The position numbers and the translations under genes are program-made. The notes under the pieces were generated by a model. It was not told the DNA's origin, searched no databases, and was given only the letters and a program-made list of their open reading frames with translations. A DNA stretch of 64,000 nt from positions 1 through 64,000 of the forward strand of contig JAJTHN010000024.1 in assembly GCA_021297895.1 (NCBI GenBank), written 5' to 3'. Positions 48,893 to 57,815 of the stretch are shown one piece after another; within the stretch, counting starts at the first letter, position 1; each line of letters opens with the position of its first letter. This DNA is from Phycisphaeraceae bacterium. GTDB taxonomy: Bacteria; Planctomycetota; Phycisphaerae; Phycisphaerales; UBA1924.

Positions 48893-49450
48893 ATGTCCCG
48901 AATCGGACGCAAGCACATCACGGTTCCCGCGGGCGTGAAGGTCGCGATCAAGGACCGCACGGTTTCGGTCACCGGACCGCTGGGCACGCTGAACTTCACG
49001 CACCGCCCCGAGGTGCAGGTCGCCTACAGCGAGGCCGAGAAGGCCATCGTCTGCACGGTCGACGAGAAGACCCTGGCGAGCAACGCCGACGCGAGCGCCT
49101 TCTGGGGCACGACCCGCGCGACGATCAACGCCAACATCGAGGGCGTTACGAAGGGCTACCGCAAGGAGATGGAGGTCGTGGGCGTCGGCTGGACCGCGGC
49201 GGTTCAGGGCGACAAGCTCAAGCTGACCGTCGGCTTTGCCAACCCGATCCTCATGCCCATCCCCAAGGGCCTGAAGGTCTCGGTCGACAAGCAGTTCGTC
49301 AAGGTCGAGGGCCCGGACAAGAAGATGGTCGGGCAGTTCGCCAGCGACATGCGCGCCAAGCGCAAGCCCGAGCCGTACAACGGCAAGGGTATCAAGTACA
49401 AGGAAGAGGTCATCAAGAAGAAGGCCGGCAAGGCCTTCGGCACCGCCTGA
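48893..49450 (+). CDS. rplF: 50S ribosomal protein L6
   Basis: A 185-residue protein near the factor-binding site. [40 protein letters not shown] and [19 protein letters not shown] match L6. Confidence 0.97.
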   Translation: MSRIGRKHITVPAGVKVAIKDRTVSVTGPLGTLNFTHRPEVQVAYSEAEKAIVCTVDEKTLASNADASAFWGTTRATINANIEGVTKGYRKEMEVVGVGWTAAVQGDKLKLTVGFANPILMPIPKGLKVSVDKQFVKVEGPDKKMVGQFASDMRAKRKPEPYNGKGIKYKEEVIKKKAGKAFGTA

Positions 49451-49519
49451 TCCTGAGCGGACCGTACCGGAACATCAGCAGCGAATCGAGCGTCGGAACC
49501 TTTCGAACCCCACGGGCGC

Positions 49520-49540
49520 GTCCGGACAAGTCGTCCGGAC
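49520..49540 (+). other. Repeated palindrome/hairpin rplF-rplR
   Basis: GTCCGGAC occurs at 49520-49527 and 49533-49540; because each copy is a palindrome they can pair with each other around AAGTC, forming an 8-bp hairpin. Confidence 0.4.
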
Positions 49541-49572
49541 GACCGCACGAGCCAGCCAGACGAGAAGAAGCA

Positions 49573-49935
49573 ATGGACAAGGCCAAGCACAAAGTCCTGC
49601 GTCGCCAGAAGCGCCACATCGGCATCCGCAAGCGCGTCGAGGGCACGCCCGGCTCCCCGCGCGTGAGCATCTACAAGTCGCTCAGCCACATCTACGCCCA
49701 GGTCATCGACGACCTGGCCGGCCACACCCTCTGCTCGGCCAGTTCGCTCGAGAAGGAACTGGCCCTGGGCAAGACCGGCAACGCCGCCGCGGCGGCCGCG
49801 GTCGGCGCGCTGCTGGCCAAGCGGGCCAAGGAGAAGGGCGTGTCGAAGGTCGTCTTCGACCGCGGCGGGTTCAAGTTCCACGGCCGCGTCAAGGCCCTGG
49901 CCGATGCGGCCCGCAAGGAAGGCCTCAAGTTCTGA
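49573..49935 (+). CDS. rplR: 50S ribosomal protein L18
   Basis: A 120-residue 5S rRNA-binding protein; [33 protein letters not shown] and [20 protein letters not shown] are canonical. ATG 49573 follows GAAGAAG. Confidence 0.97.
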   Translation: MDKAKHKVLRRQKRHIGIRKRVEGTPGSPRVSIYKSLSHIYAQVIDDLAGHTLCSASSLEKELALGKTGNAAAAAAVGALLAKRAKEKGVSKVVFDRGGFKFHGRVKALADAARKEGLKF

Positions 49936-50052
49936 TCCGTTCGAACGCCCCGCCGTCGCGGAGTGTGATGAGCGAATCAGTGTTCCGGATTCATCGACCA
50001 CGTATCAGCCCTCACGTCCACCAACGAATCGAAGAAAGCAGCGAGCCAAGCC

Positions 50053-50754
50053 ATGCCCGAGATGCTCGACGAAAAGTCAAACATTGAGTCCACGACCATC
50101 GGCGTGTACCGCACCGCCTCGACCGTCAAGGGCGGTCGCCGATTCAGCTTCGGCGGGCTTGTGGTCATCGGCAATCGCCACGGCGAGGTCGGCTTCGGCT
50201 ACGCCAAGGGCAACGAAGTGCCGCAGGCCATCGCCAAGGCCCAGAAGGCCGCGCAGCGCGAGCTGTTCAAGATCACGCGCGTCGGCACCACGATCCACCA
50301 CGAGGTGCAGGGCAAGTTCTCCAGCGCCACGGTGCGTCTGATCCCCGCTTCTCCCGGTACGGGCGTCGTCGCGGGTACGGTCGTTCGCGCTGTGCTCGAC
50401 CTGGCCGGCGTGCAGGACTGCCTGACCAAGTGCTACGGCTCGACCAACCCTCAGAACGTGCTCAAGGCCATGTTCGACGCGATGAGCAAGCTGCGCACGC
50501 CCGACCAGGTCGCGTCGCTCCGCGGCGTCAAGCTCGAGCGCACGCTGATCGAGGACAAGATCGAGAAGGGCAAGCTCTTCGCGCCCACCGTCAAGGCCGA
50601 GAACAAGGCCAAGGGCCCCGTCAACACCATCGGCAGCGAGCGCAAGGGCGGTCGCGGCGGTCGTGGCGGTCCCGGCGGCGGTCGTGGCCGCGGCGGCCCG
50701 CGTGATGCGGCCCCGCCGGCAGACGGCGGTGCGGCACCGGCGCCGCAGGCCTGA
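50053..50754 (+). CDS. rpsE: 30S ribosomal protein S5 with Gly/Arg-rich tail
   Basis: The S5 core (TVKGGRRFSFGGLVVIGNRH, GFGYAKGNEVPQAIAKA, GVQDCLTKCYGSTNPQNV) helps decoding fidelity. It has 233 residues versus about 165, with a tail containing an RGG-like run (GGRGGRGGPGGGRGRGGPRD) that could bind RNA. rpmD (L30), usually next, is absent. Confidence 0.95.
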   Translation: MPEMLDEKSNIESTTIGVYRTASTVKGGRRFSFGGLVVIGNRHGEVGFGYAKGNEVPQAIAKAQKAAQRELFKITRVGTTIHHEVQGKFSSATVRLIPASPGTGVVAGTVVRAVLDLAGVQDCLTKCYGSTNPQNVLKAMFDAMSKLRTPDQVASLRGVKLERTLIEDKIEKGKLFAPTVKAENKAKGPVNTIGSERKGGRGGRGGPGGGRGRGGPRDAAPPADGGAAPAPQA

Positions 50755-50857
50755 TCCGTCGATCCGTCCGCGTGAACGCGGGCGAATCATCAGCCTTTCC
50801 TGACTCCGATTGAGCCTTGTGCAGACCGCTTGTCCGTCCAGTTGAAGGAACTCTCCC

Positions 50858-51472
50858 ATGATGATCCATGAAATCACCGCTCAGGCCGGCCGCTTCAAGA
50901 AGCGCATCCGCGTCGGTCGCGGCGAAGGCGGCGGCCGGGGCAAGACCTCCGGTCGCGGCAACAAGGGCGCTGGTTCGCGCTCCGGTACCGCCCGCAAGCG
51001 GGCGTTCGAGGGTGGCCAGATGCCGCTCTTCCGCCGCATCCGCAAGTACGGCTTCTCGAACGTCGTGTTCAGCACGAAGTTCTGGATCGTCAACCTCGTT
51101 GACATCGTCGCCCACCCGTCGTTCAAGAACGGCGGCGCGGTGAACCCCAAGACCCTGATCGCCGCGGGCCTGATCCGCGACGAGTCGCGCGATCTGAAGA
51201 TCCTCGGCGACATGCCCGCCGGTGGCCTGAAGGTCAAGCTCGACATCACCGCCAGCCGCGTCTCGCGTTCGGCCGTCAAGGCCATTCAGGATGCCGGCGG
51301 CAAGGTCCAGCAGACCGGCACCCGTCGCGACAAGGTTCGCGGCGTCGACCCCAACAGCGAGGACCGCTCGCCCAAGAATCTGACCAAGAAGCTCAAGCGC
51401 GGCAAGAAGTCCGCCAAGCCCGAAGCCAAGACCGAGGCGAAGCCCGAGGCCAAGGCCGACGGCAAGGCCTGA
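50858..51472 (+). CDS. rplO: 50S ribosomal protein L15 with Lys-rich tail
   Basis: Core signatures RGEGGGRGKTSGRGNKGAGS and GGQMPLFRRIRKYGFSN identify L15, a late assembly protein. Length is 204 versus about 145; the last 55 residues are Lys/Ala/Glu-rich (KPEAKTEAKPEAKADGKA). Followed by a terminator-like hairpin before secY. Confidence 0.95.
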   Translation: MMIHEITAQAGRFKKRIRVGRGEGGGRGKTSGRGNKGAGSRSGTARKRAFEGGQMPLFRRIRKYGFSNVVFSTKFWIVNLVDIVAHPSFKNGGAVNPKTLIAAGLIRDESRDLKILGDMPAGGLKVKLDITASRVSRSAVKAIQDAGGKVQQTGTRRDKVRGVDPNSEDRSPKNLTKKLKRGKKSAKPEAKTEAKPEAKADGKA

Positions 51473-51547
51473 TCGGTTCGCCGCGAGCCTCGGCTCGCTC
51501 CGATGGGCGAACGATTCGACCGGCTGACATCACTCCTGTCTCCTCAA

Positions 51548-51584
51548 AGGCCCGTCCGGCTCCGTCGGGCGGGCCTCTTTCTTT
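51548..51584 (+). terminator. Terminator-like hairpin between rplO and secY
   Basis: An 11-bp stem with one T-G wobble (51548-51558 with 51566-51576), 7-base loop, then CTTTCTTT. It may end or attenuate the ribosomal transcript before secY, which has its own possible promoter. Confidence 0.6.
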
Positions 51585-51596
51585 GTGCGGCTCTCC

Positions 51597-51602
51597 TAGA
51601 CT
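51597..51602 (+). promoter_or_regulatory. Possible -10 element of secY
   Basis: TAGACT lies just downstream of the terminator-like hairpin and 80 bases before secY. No convincing -35 is seen. Confidence 0.35.
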
Positions 51603-51681
51603 TTGAGTCCCGTCGCATCTGTCACGAACGCCTCGTCTGCGCCCGGCATGAAGCTCATCCGGGCCTGATCGGAAACGACCC

Positions 51682-53109
51682 ATGTTCCAAGCCTTCCTGA
51701 ACATCTTCAAGATCCCCGAGCTGCGGAACAAGATCCTGTTCACGCTGGGCATGCTCGCCGTCTTCCGGATGGGTCACTGGATCCCGCTCCCCGGCGTCGA
51801 CCAGACCGAAATGACCCGCGTGTTCCGCGAGAGCACCGAAGGTGCGCTCGGCAGCACCTTGGGCACGATCTCGATGCTCTCCGGCAGCGCGTTCAGCCAC
51901 TCGACGATCTTCGGCCTCGGCGTCATGCCGTACATCTCCGCGTCGATCATCTTCCAGCTGCTCACCGCGGTGAATCCGCGGCTGAAGAAGCTCCAGGAAG
52001 AGGGTGCCACCGGTCGTCAGAAGATCCAGGAATGGACGCGTTACGTGACCATCGGCCTGGCGATCATCCAGGGCTATGGCTGGCTGGTGTACTGCAACCA
52101 GCAGCGAATCCTCTACGCCGAGTGGGTCGCTCAGCCGCTGTGGTGGGTCGCCGCGATCGCCGCGTTGACCGCCGGCACGATGTTCCTCATGTGGGTCGGT
52201 GAGCAGATCGACAAGCACGGCATCGGCAACGGCGTCTCGATGATCATCATGGCCGGCATCCTCTCGCAGATGCCCGGCGCACTGCAGTGGGTGGCGTCAA
52301 ACTCGCCGATCGCCGACACGCTCTTCGGCCGCATGCTCCTCGGCCCGCCCCCGCCCGGCTTCGACCCGGCGCTCGGATACCTGGCGATCCTGATGATCGC
52401 TGTCGGCTTCGTCGTGGTCGTCGGCGGCTCGGTGCTGCTGACCGTCGCCCAGCGTCGCATCCCGATCCAGCAGGCCAAGCACACCCGCGGCCGCAAGGTC
52501 TTCGGCGGCCAGCGCGCGTTCCTTCCCCTGCGGATCAATCACTCGGGCGTCATGCCCGTCGTCTTCGCCAGCTCGCTGATGATCTTCCCGGGCCTGGTCC
52601 TGAACATGCTCAGCACCACGGCCCAGGGCAACGGCTGGGCGACGGCATCCGGCTTCCGCTGGCTCAGCGACCAGCTCCAGATGGGTCAGTTCCCGTACAT
52701 CGTCTTCGAGACGATCCTGATCTACTTCTTCTCGTACTTCTGGATCACGGTGCAGTTCAATCCGGAGGAAATGGCCAAGAACCTCCGCGACCAGGGATCG
52801 TTCATCCCGGGCCTCCGCCCCGGTCCGCGCACGGCCGAGTACCTCGAGACCGTCATGGAGCGCATCACGTTCGTCGGTGCTGCGTTCCTGGCGATCATCG
52901 CGGTCATTCCCATGGTCGTCTCGAACGCCATGGGCATCCCGTTCACCGTGGCGCAGTTCCTCGGCGGCACCGGTCTGCTGATCGTTGTGTCGGTCGTTCT
53001 GGACTTCATCCAGCGCGTCGAGGCGAATCTGCTCATGCGGAACTACGCCGGGTTCCTCTCGGGCGAAGACGGCAAGGGGCCGCGGATCCAGTCTTCGCGA
53101 TCGATGTGA
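51682..53109 (+). CDS. secY: Protein translocase subunit SecY
   Basis: The channel subunit of the SecYEG translocon, ten helices, 475 residues. FKIPELRNKILFTLGMLAVF, the helix-2 SAFSHSTIFGLGVMPYISAS, and INHSGVMPVVFASSLM with NPEEMAKNLRDQGSFIPGLRPG are typical. adk and map, often downstream, are not here. Confidence 0.97.
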   Translation: MFQAFLNIFKIPELRNKILFTLGMLAVFRMGHWIPLPGVDQTEMTRVFRESTEGALGSTLGTISMLSGSAFSHSTIFGLGVMPYISASIIFQLLTAVNPRLKKLQEEGATGRQKIQEWTRYVTIGLAIIQGYGWLVYCNQQRILYAEWVAQPLWWVAAIAALTAGTMFLMWVGEQIDKHGIGNGVSMIIMAGILSQMPGALQWVASNSPIADTLFGRMLLGPPPPGFDPALGYLAILMIAVGFVVVVGGSVLLTVAQRRIPIQQAKHTRGRKVFGGQRAFLPLRINHSGVMPVVFASSLMIFPGLVLNMLSTTAQGNGWATASGFRWLSDQLQMGQFPYIVFETILIYFFSYFWITVQFNPEEMAKNLRDQGSFIPGLRPGPRTAEYLETVMERITFVGAAFLAIIAVIPMVVSNAMGIPFTVAQFLGGTGLLIVVSVVLDFIQRVEANLLMRNYAGFLSGEDGKGPRIQSSRSM

Positions 53110-53143
53110 TGTTCAGCGGCGCGGATGCCCGATACGGCGCGCC

Positions 53144-53149
53144 TAGAGT
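53144..53149 (+). promoter_or_regulatory. Possible -10 element of infA
   Basis: TAGAGT, 39 bases before the infA start. It belongs to the same TANNNT set as other promoters in the window; the -35 is not convincing. Confidence 0.3.
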
Positions 53150-53188
53150 CCTGCGTGTCGGAAATGTCGGTTTTCGGTTCGGAGCCCC

Positions 53189-53407
53189 ATGCCCAAGCAA
53201 GATGACAAACTCACGATGGAAGCGGAAGTGATCGAAGCACTTCCCAACGCGATGTTCCGCGTGAAGCTTCCCAACAATCTGACGGTCCTCGGCTACGTCT
53301 CGGGCAAGATGAGGATGAACTACATCCGCATCCTGCCCGGAGATCGCGTCACGGTCGAGATGTCTCCCTACGACCTGACCAAGGCCCGGATCACCTTCCG
53401 GCACTGA
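53189..53407 (+). CDS. infA: Translation initiation factor IF-1
   Basis: A 72-residue OB-fold protein that occupies the A-site during initiation. [20 protein letters not shown] and [20 protein letters not shown] match IF-1 throughout, normal length. GGAG precedes the ATG. Confidence 0.97.
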   Translation: MPKQDDKLTMEAEVIEALPNAMFRVKLPNNLTVLGYVSGKMRMNYIRILPGDRVTVEMSPYDLTKARITFRH

Positions 53408-53623
53408 TCACGCGGCGGCCCGCGGCGGAGTCGACGGCCCGGCGGCGAGGTCGGCGGATCGAAGTGGGGGCGACGGGGCGGGGAGAATTCGGCGGCTCGT
53501 GACCGGGCAAAGGATGGCCCGGAAGGTCGCCGATAGGATTTTGTCAGGATGTGAATTGTGATCTTCGAGGGACTCGAGGTCACAAAGAGGCATCTGTCCC
53601 GAGACTTGAGCGGGCGATGCAGG

Positions 53624-53629
53624 TATACT
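53624..53629 (+). promoter_or_regulatory. Possible -10 element of rpmJ
   Basis: TATACT lies 44 bases before rpmJ, in a 266-base gap after infA. A TTGAG match upstream is only 12 bases away, too near for a normal -35. Confidence 0.4.
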
Positions 53630-53673
53630 TCCCCCCCTTGCGCCGGACTGTATTCGGCGCTGCGAGGTGCATG

Positions 53674-53790
53674 ATGAAGGTTCGAGCCAGCGTTCGTCGG
53701 ATCTGTAAGGACTGCCAGGTTGTGCGCCGCAAGGGGAAGGTGCGCGTGATCTGCAAGAGCGAGCCCAAGCACAAGCAGGTGCAGGGCTGA
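53674..53790 (+). CDS. rpmJ: 50S ribosomal protein L36
   Basis: A 38-residue zinc-binding protein ([20 protein letters not shown]) with ligands C11, C14, C27 and H33, so the zinc form is kept, unlike S14. ATG 53674 is preferred over 53671 because GAGGTG lies five bases before it. Confidence 0.96.
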   Translation: MKVRASVRRICKDCQVVRRKGKVRVICKSEPKHKQVQG

Positions 53791-53871
53791 GTCGCGCGAG
53801 CGTGGCGCCCCGAGAGTGGCGACACGGTTCGTGCATTGTTCGAGAACTTTGAAGCGAGACAAGGAACCGCT

Positions 53872-54249
53872 ATGCCGCGTATCGCCGGTATCGACGTGCC
53901 CGAGAAGAAGAAGATTCTCTTCGCGCTGCAGTACATCCACGGGATCGGCGCCAAGTTCGCCGGCGAGATTCTCGCCGAGGCGAAGGTGGACCCCGACCAG
54001 CGCGCTGGAGAGGTGGACGAGCAGTCGCTCGCCCGCATCACCGCGATCATCGACGGCGGGTACCTTGTCGAGGGTGCGCTGCGTCGCCAGGTTTCGCAGA
54101 ACATCCAGCGGCTGAAGGACATTCGTTCCTACCGCGGCGACCGCCACAAGCGCGGCCTGCCGGTGCGTGGCCAGCGGACGCGTTCGAACAGCCGCACCCG
54201 CAAGGGCAAGCGCAAGACCGTCGCCGGCAAGAAGGGCGTCAAGGGTTGA
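53872..54249 (+). CDS. rpsM: 30S ribosomal protein S13
   Basis: A 125-residue head protein contacting P-site tRNA and L5. MPRIAGIDVPEKKKILFALQ, YIHGIG and GLPVRGQRTRSNSRTRKG are canonical. AAGGA lies upstream. Confidence 0.97.
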   Translation: MPRIAGIDVPEKKKILFALQYIHGIGAKFAGEILAEAKVDPDQRAGEVDEQSLARITAIIDGGYLVEGALRRQVSQNIQRLKDIRSYRGDRHKRGLPVRGQRTRSNSRTRKGKRKTVAGKKGVKG

Positions 54250-54359
54250 TCCTCGCGTCGCGGTGCTGGTGGCCGCGAACGCTGCGAAGAGTTCACCGAC
54301 CGAGTTTTCCTCCCGTCCGTGCGTCGGATTGATTCACGGACAAGACATCGAGAGCCGCC

Positions 54360-54737
54360 ATGTCCAAGAAGGTCAAGAAGATCCGCAAGAACGTCGTCCG
54401 CGGGATCGCGCACATCCGCGCGAGCCAGAACAACACGCTGGTGACCATCACCGATATGAACGGCGAGACCCTGTGCTGGGACTCGGCCGGCTCGATCGGC
54501 TTCAAGGGCACCCGCAAGAGCACGCCGTTCGCCGCGACCCGCGCGGGCGAGAACTGCGGCTCCAAGGCCCGAAAAATGGGCCTGCAGGAGATCGAGGTCC
54601 GCATCAAGGGTGCGGGCGCCGGCCGCGAGTCCGCGGTCAACGGGCTGGTCTCCACCGGGCTGCGCGTGACGGCTCTTGAGGATCACACGCCGGTGCCGCA
54701 TAACGGCTGCCGTCCGCCCAAGCGCCGCCGCGTCTGA
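54360..54737 (+). CDS. rpsK: 30S ribosomal protein S11
   Basis: A 125-residue platform protein forming the mRNA exit. [33 protein letters not shown] and [12 protein letters not shown] are canonical. The next gene is normally rpsD, but here a hairpin-rich spacer leads to rpoA. Confidence 0.97.
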   Translation: MSKKVKKIRKNVVRGIAHIRASQNNTLVTITDMNGETLCWDSAGSIGFKGTRKSTPFAATRAGENCGSKARKMGLQEIEVRIKGAGAGRESAVNGLVSTGLRVTALEDHTPVPHNGCRPPKRRRV

Positions 54738-54756
54738 TTCAGCATCGACTTGTTCC

Positions 54757-54786
54757 CGCGGCACACGCCCACAGGCGTGTGCCGCG
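54757..54786 (+). other. Strong hairpin in the rpsK-rpoA spacer
   Basis: A perfect 13-bp stem (54757-54769 with 54774-54786) with CACA loop, 19 bases after rpsK. No T-run follows (ATTCGG), so not a standard terminator. Confidence 0.55.
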
Positions 54787-54793
54787 ATTCGGA

Positions 54794-54831
54794 CGCGGGC
54801 CTTTCGCCCGCGCCTGTGCGAGGAAACTCGC
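54794..54831 (+). other. Two further hairpins in the rpsK-rpoA spacer
   Basis: CGCGGGC (54794-54800) pairs with GCCCGCG (54806-54812). GCGAG (54818-54822) pairs with CTCGC (54827-54831) around a GAAA tetraloop. Together with the hairpin before it they form a compact three-stem array. Confidence 0.45.
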
Positions 54832-55014
54832 GGCCCCCGGATGTGAAGATCGCCCGCCCTGTCGCGTGGTGTGCGATCGATGCCCGGTGCAGGCCGAAAC
54901 TCACTCGGGTCGCCCGCTCGCCGGGCCGGCCACGCGACCGGGAAGTCGGGCGATCAGTCATCGGGCGGAGTCCCCGTGCTGGCGTCCAGCATCGATTCGA
55001 TTCAGGAGCAACAC

Positions 55015-56028
55015 ATGCGTATTCGCTGGCGCGGGCTGGAACTGCCGTCGAAGATCAATGCTGATCCGCGGTTCAAGACCAACACCTACGGCCGCTTCAC
55101 CATCGAGCCGTTCGAGCAGGGCTTCGGCACCACCGTGGGCAACAGCCTCCGGCGCATCCTGCTCTCGGCTCTCGAGGGCGCATCGCTGACGCAGGTGAAG
55201 ATCAAGGGCGCAACGCACGAGTTCACGACGATCCCCGGCGTGATGGAAGATGTCACCGACATCGTCCTGAACGTCAAGTCGCTGATCGTCAAGCTCGAGG
55301 GCGATGAGCCCAAGACCCTCAAGGTCCTGGCCCGCGGGCCGGGCGAGGTGACCGCCGACCTGATCGAGCCCGATCCGTCCGTGACGATCATCAACAAGGA
55401 CCTGGTCCTGTGCACCCTCACGGACAAAGTCGAGTTCGAGATGGAGCTCAAGGTCGAGAAGGGCCGCGGCTACGTTCCCGCCGCCGAGCGCATGAACCCG
55501 GCCGATGATCAGGAAATCGGCGTGATCCTGCTCGATGCCCTCTATTCGCCCGTTCAGCGCGTGCGCTTCGGTGTTGAGGAGACGCGCGTCGGTCAGAAGA
55601 CCAACTACGACAAGCTGATCATGGAAATCTGGACCAACGGCACCATAGCGCCCGACATGGCGCTGGTCGAGGCCGCCAAGATCCTCCGCAAGCACCTCAA
55701 CGCCTTTATCCAGTACTTCGAGATCGGCGAGGAGCGCGTCAGCGACGCCGCGGCCAAGAGCGCGCAGATCGACGATGAGCTCATCCGCAAGCTCAACATG
55801 CCCATCAGCGAGCTGGACCTGTCCGTCCGCGCCAGCAACTGCCTGGAGTCGGCCCAGATCCAGACCGTCGCCGACCTGGTCACCAGGAGCGAGGCCGATC
55901 TGCTCAAGGTCCGCTCCTTCGGCCGCACGAGCCTCCGCGAGGTCAAGCGCAAGCTCGAGGACCTCAACCTCGCGCTGGCCATGAGCCTGCCCGAGGGCGT
56001 CTCGACGACCGCTCCCGCGGCCGAGTAA
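55015..56028 (+). CDS. rpoA: DNA-directed RNA polymerase subunit alpha
   Basis: A 337-residue core polymerase subunit. Dimerising N-terminal domain has [20 protein letters not shown], and the C-terminal domain (about 265-325) has [20 protein letters not shown] and [20 protein letters not shown], which contacts UP elements and activators. CAGGAG precedes ATG 55015. Ends at a good terminator. Confidence 0.98.
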   Translation: MRIRWRGLELPSKINADPRFKTNTYGRFTIEPFEQGFGTTVGNSLRRILLSALEGASLTQVKIKGATHEFTTIPGVMEDVTDIVLNVKSLIVKLEGDEPKTLKVLARGPGEVTADLIEPDPSVTIINKDLVLCTLTDKVEFEMELKVEKGRGYVPAAERMNPADDQEIGVILLDALYSPVQRVRFGVEETRVGQKTNYDKLIMEIWTNGTIAPDMALVEAAKILRKHLNAFIQYFEIGEERVSDAAAKSAQIDDELIRKLNMPISELDLSVRASNCLESAQIQTVADLVTRSEADLLKVRSFGRTSLREVKRKLEDLNLALAMSLPEGVSTTAPAAE

Positions 56029-56060
56029 GCCGAGTCTTCGAGCCTGTTCGTTGATCCAAC

Positions 56061-56087
56061 ATCCCCGGGCCACACCCGGGGATTTTT
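56061..56087 (+). terminator. Rho-independent terminator after rpoA
   Basis: ATCCCCGGG (56061-56069) pairs with CCCGGGGAT (56075-56083), loop CCACA, then TTTTT. It separates rpoA from the methyltransferase and rplQ. Confidence 0.88.
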
Positions 56088-56121
56088 ATTGGTGCTCGTC
56101 ACGGCGTCCGTATCGGGCAGT

Positions 56122-56127
56122 TATGCT
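56122..56127 (+). promoter_or_regulatory. Possible -10 element of the methyltransferase gene
   Basis: TATGCT, the same hexamer as the S10 promoter, 24 bases before the start and 34 bases after the rpoA terminator. The -35 is poor. Confidence 0.35.
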
Positions 56128-56151
56128 CTGCGCATCACCGCGGAGAGCGCC

Positions 56152-56853
56152 ATGAAGATTCTCAAGAAAATCGCCAGGAGCATTTCCAAACGACTGAGCC
56201 CGAACCGGGACCGGCTCAATTCCCGCGACCGTGCGACCGTCTTCTCCGCGATCTACGCCGACAAGGTCTGGACGGTCGGCACCAGCAACGAGTCGCTCTC
56301 CGGCGACGGCTCGACGATGCAGGCGACCGTCGCGACAAGAGCCACGCTGACGCGGATCATTCAGGCCCACGGCGTCCGCTCATTCCTGGACGCTCCCTGC
56401 GGCGACTTCAACTGGATGCGTCACCTGCCGATGCCCGGCGTGCGGTACACCGGTGCGGACATCGTCCAGAGTGTCGTCGATGAGAACAACCGGCTGTTCG
56501 CGTCCGAACAGCGGCGGTTCGTTCGGCTCGACCTGGTCGAGCAGGTGCCCGAGGCGCACGATCTGGTTCTCTGCAGGGATTGCATCATGCACTTGCCCAA
56601 TGCTGATGTGCAGCGGCTGCTGGCCAACATCTCGGCCAGCGGGAGCAAGTTCATGCTGATCACTGTGCACCCGAGGCTGGACCGTAACGACGAGATCGAC
56701 CGTGTCGGGGGGTATCGGGGTGTGAACCTTCGGCTTCCACCGTTCGGGCTGCCAGAGCCGATCGAGTGCGTGCCGGATGGGTCGTCGGATCGAGCGAAGT
56801 TCGATCGATGGCTCGCGCTCTACAGGCTGCCGCTCAGCGGCGCCAAGAGTTAG
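56152..56853 (+). CDS. Class I SAM-dependent methyltransferase, substrate unknown
   Basis: A 233-residue protein. The SAM-binding loop is SFLDAPCGDFNWMRHLP (about 78-94), followed by YTGADIVQSVVDENN, and DLVLCRDCIMHLPNADVQRL as motif IV-like. A basic N-terminus (KILKKIARSISKRL) could bind nucleic acid or membrane. ATG 56152 has GGAG upstream. It stands between rpoA and rplQ, normally adjacent, behind an rpoA terminator, so it may be an insertion rather than a ribosome-linked gene. Confidence 0.8.
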   Translation: MKILKKIARSISKRLSPNRDRLNSRDRATVFSAIYADKVWTVGTSNESLSGDGSTMQATVATRATLTRIIQAHGVRSFLDAPCGDFNWMRHLPMPGVRYTGADIVQSVVDENNRLFASEQRRFVRLDLVEQVPEAHDLVLCRDCIMHLPNADVQRLLANISASGSKFMLITVHPRLDRNDEIDRVGGYRGVNLRLPPFGLPEPIECVPDGSSDRAKFDRWLALYRLPLSGAKS

Positions 56854-57016
56854 AGTTTTGATCGGATCACGGAAGCCCGCGGATCCTCGGTTCTCCCACG
56901 GTCTGAGGCTTTGAGCAGGCATCTTCTGCTGCCTACCATTCCGACCTGCTCCCGGGGCTGTTCCCGGCGGGCGACATCTCATATCCAGGCACCCCGAGCC
57001 ATATCGGAGAAGACTC

Positions 57017-57670
57017 ATGCGCCACCAGAAGGCTGGTTCCAAACTCGGCCGCACGACGGCCCACCGTACCGCGACGATCCGCAACCTCGCGGCGTCACTC
57101 TTCCAGCACGGCCAGATCACCACGACGATCCCGCGGGCCAAGGCCGTGCAGCCGTTCGTCGAGAAGATCATCACCAAGGCCAAGAAGGGCGGGCTCCATG
57201 CTCGCCGTCAGGTCATCGCCAGCATGGGCTGGGACCTGCCCGGCTTCGAGTGGCTCTGGCAGCCCAAGGCCGCCGCGACGGAAAAGAACCCGGTCCTCAA
57301 GCAGGTCGCCGAGCGTGCCAAGAAGGCCGCGGACCGCGCCAGCCGGTTCTTCGACCTTCCCAAGCCCGAGAGCGTCGAGCTCAACCGCTACGGCGAGGTC
57401 CGCAAGGCCCCCAAGATCGTCAAGCACATCTTTGAGAACGTCGCGCCGCGCTTCCGCGACCGCGCCGGCGGCTACACCCGGATCGTCAAGCTCGGCCGTC
57501 ACCGCATCGGCGACGGCGGCGAGTTGTGCGTGATCCAGTTTGTCGGCGCCGAAGACGGCCCGGAGATCGGCGGCAGCCCCTCCAAGCGTCGCAAGATCGC
57601 CGACAAGCGCACCGCGTTCGCCGCCAAGACCCGCAATGCTCAGCCCGCGTCCGAGAACGCCGCGGGCTGA
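57017..57670 (+). CDS. rplQ: 50S ribosomal protein L17 with internal insertion
   Basis: N-terminal MRHQKAGSKLGRTTAHRTAT, NLAASLFQHGQITTTIPRAK and the later APRFRDRAGGYTRIVKLGRH with RIGDGGELCVIQFV are L17 (tunnel-exit side). Between them, residues about 68-130 form an extra segment (WDLPGFEWLWQPKAAATEKN and onwards), and the C-terminus is extended, giving 217 residues versus about 120-130. GGAGAAG precedes the ATG. Confidence 0.93.
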   Translation: MRHQKAGSKLGRTTAHRTATIRNLAASLFQHGQITTTIPRAKAVQPFVEKIITKAKKGGLHARRQVIASMGWDLPGFEWLWQPKAAATEKNPVLKQVAERAKKAADRASRFFDLPKPESVELNRYGEVRKAPKIVKHIFENVAPRFRDRAGGYTRIVKLGRHRIGDGGELCVIQFVGAEDGPEIGGSPSKRRKIADKRTAFAAKTRNAQPASENAAG

Positions 57671-57766
57671 CCCCGCGACGTTCGATGCATGCGGATGAAT
57701 GCCCGGGTGTTCACCTGACAGGTCCCGACTCTCGTTGGTTTGTGCATCCTCTTGATCGGGCCTGCG

Positions 57767-57772
57767 TATACT
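57767..57772 (+). promoter_or_regulatory. Possible -10 element of the Cys-rich lipoprotein gene
   Basis: TATACT, 43 bases before the start. No good -35 at the right distance. Confidence 0.4.
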
Positions 57773-57815
57773 CAGTACGTTCCACTTCACCCAAACCTTT
57801 TTGAAGGATGATCAC

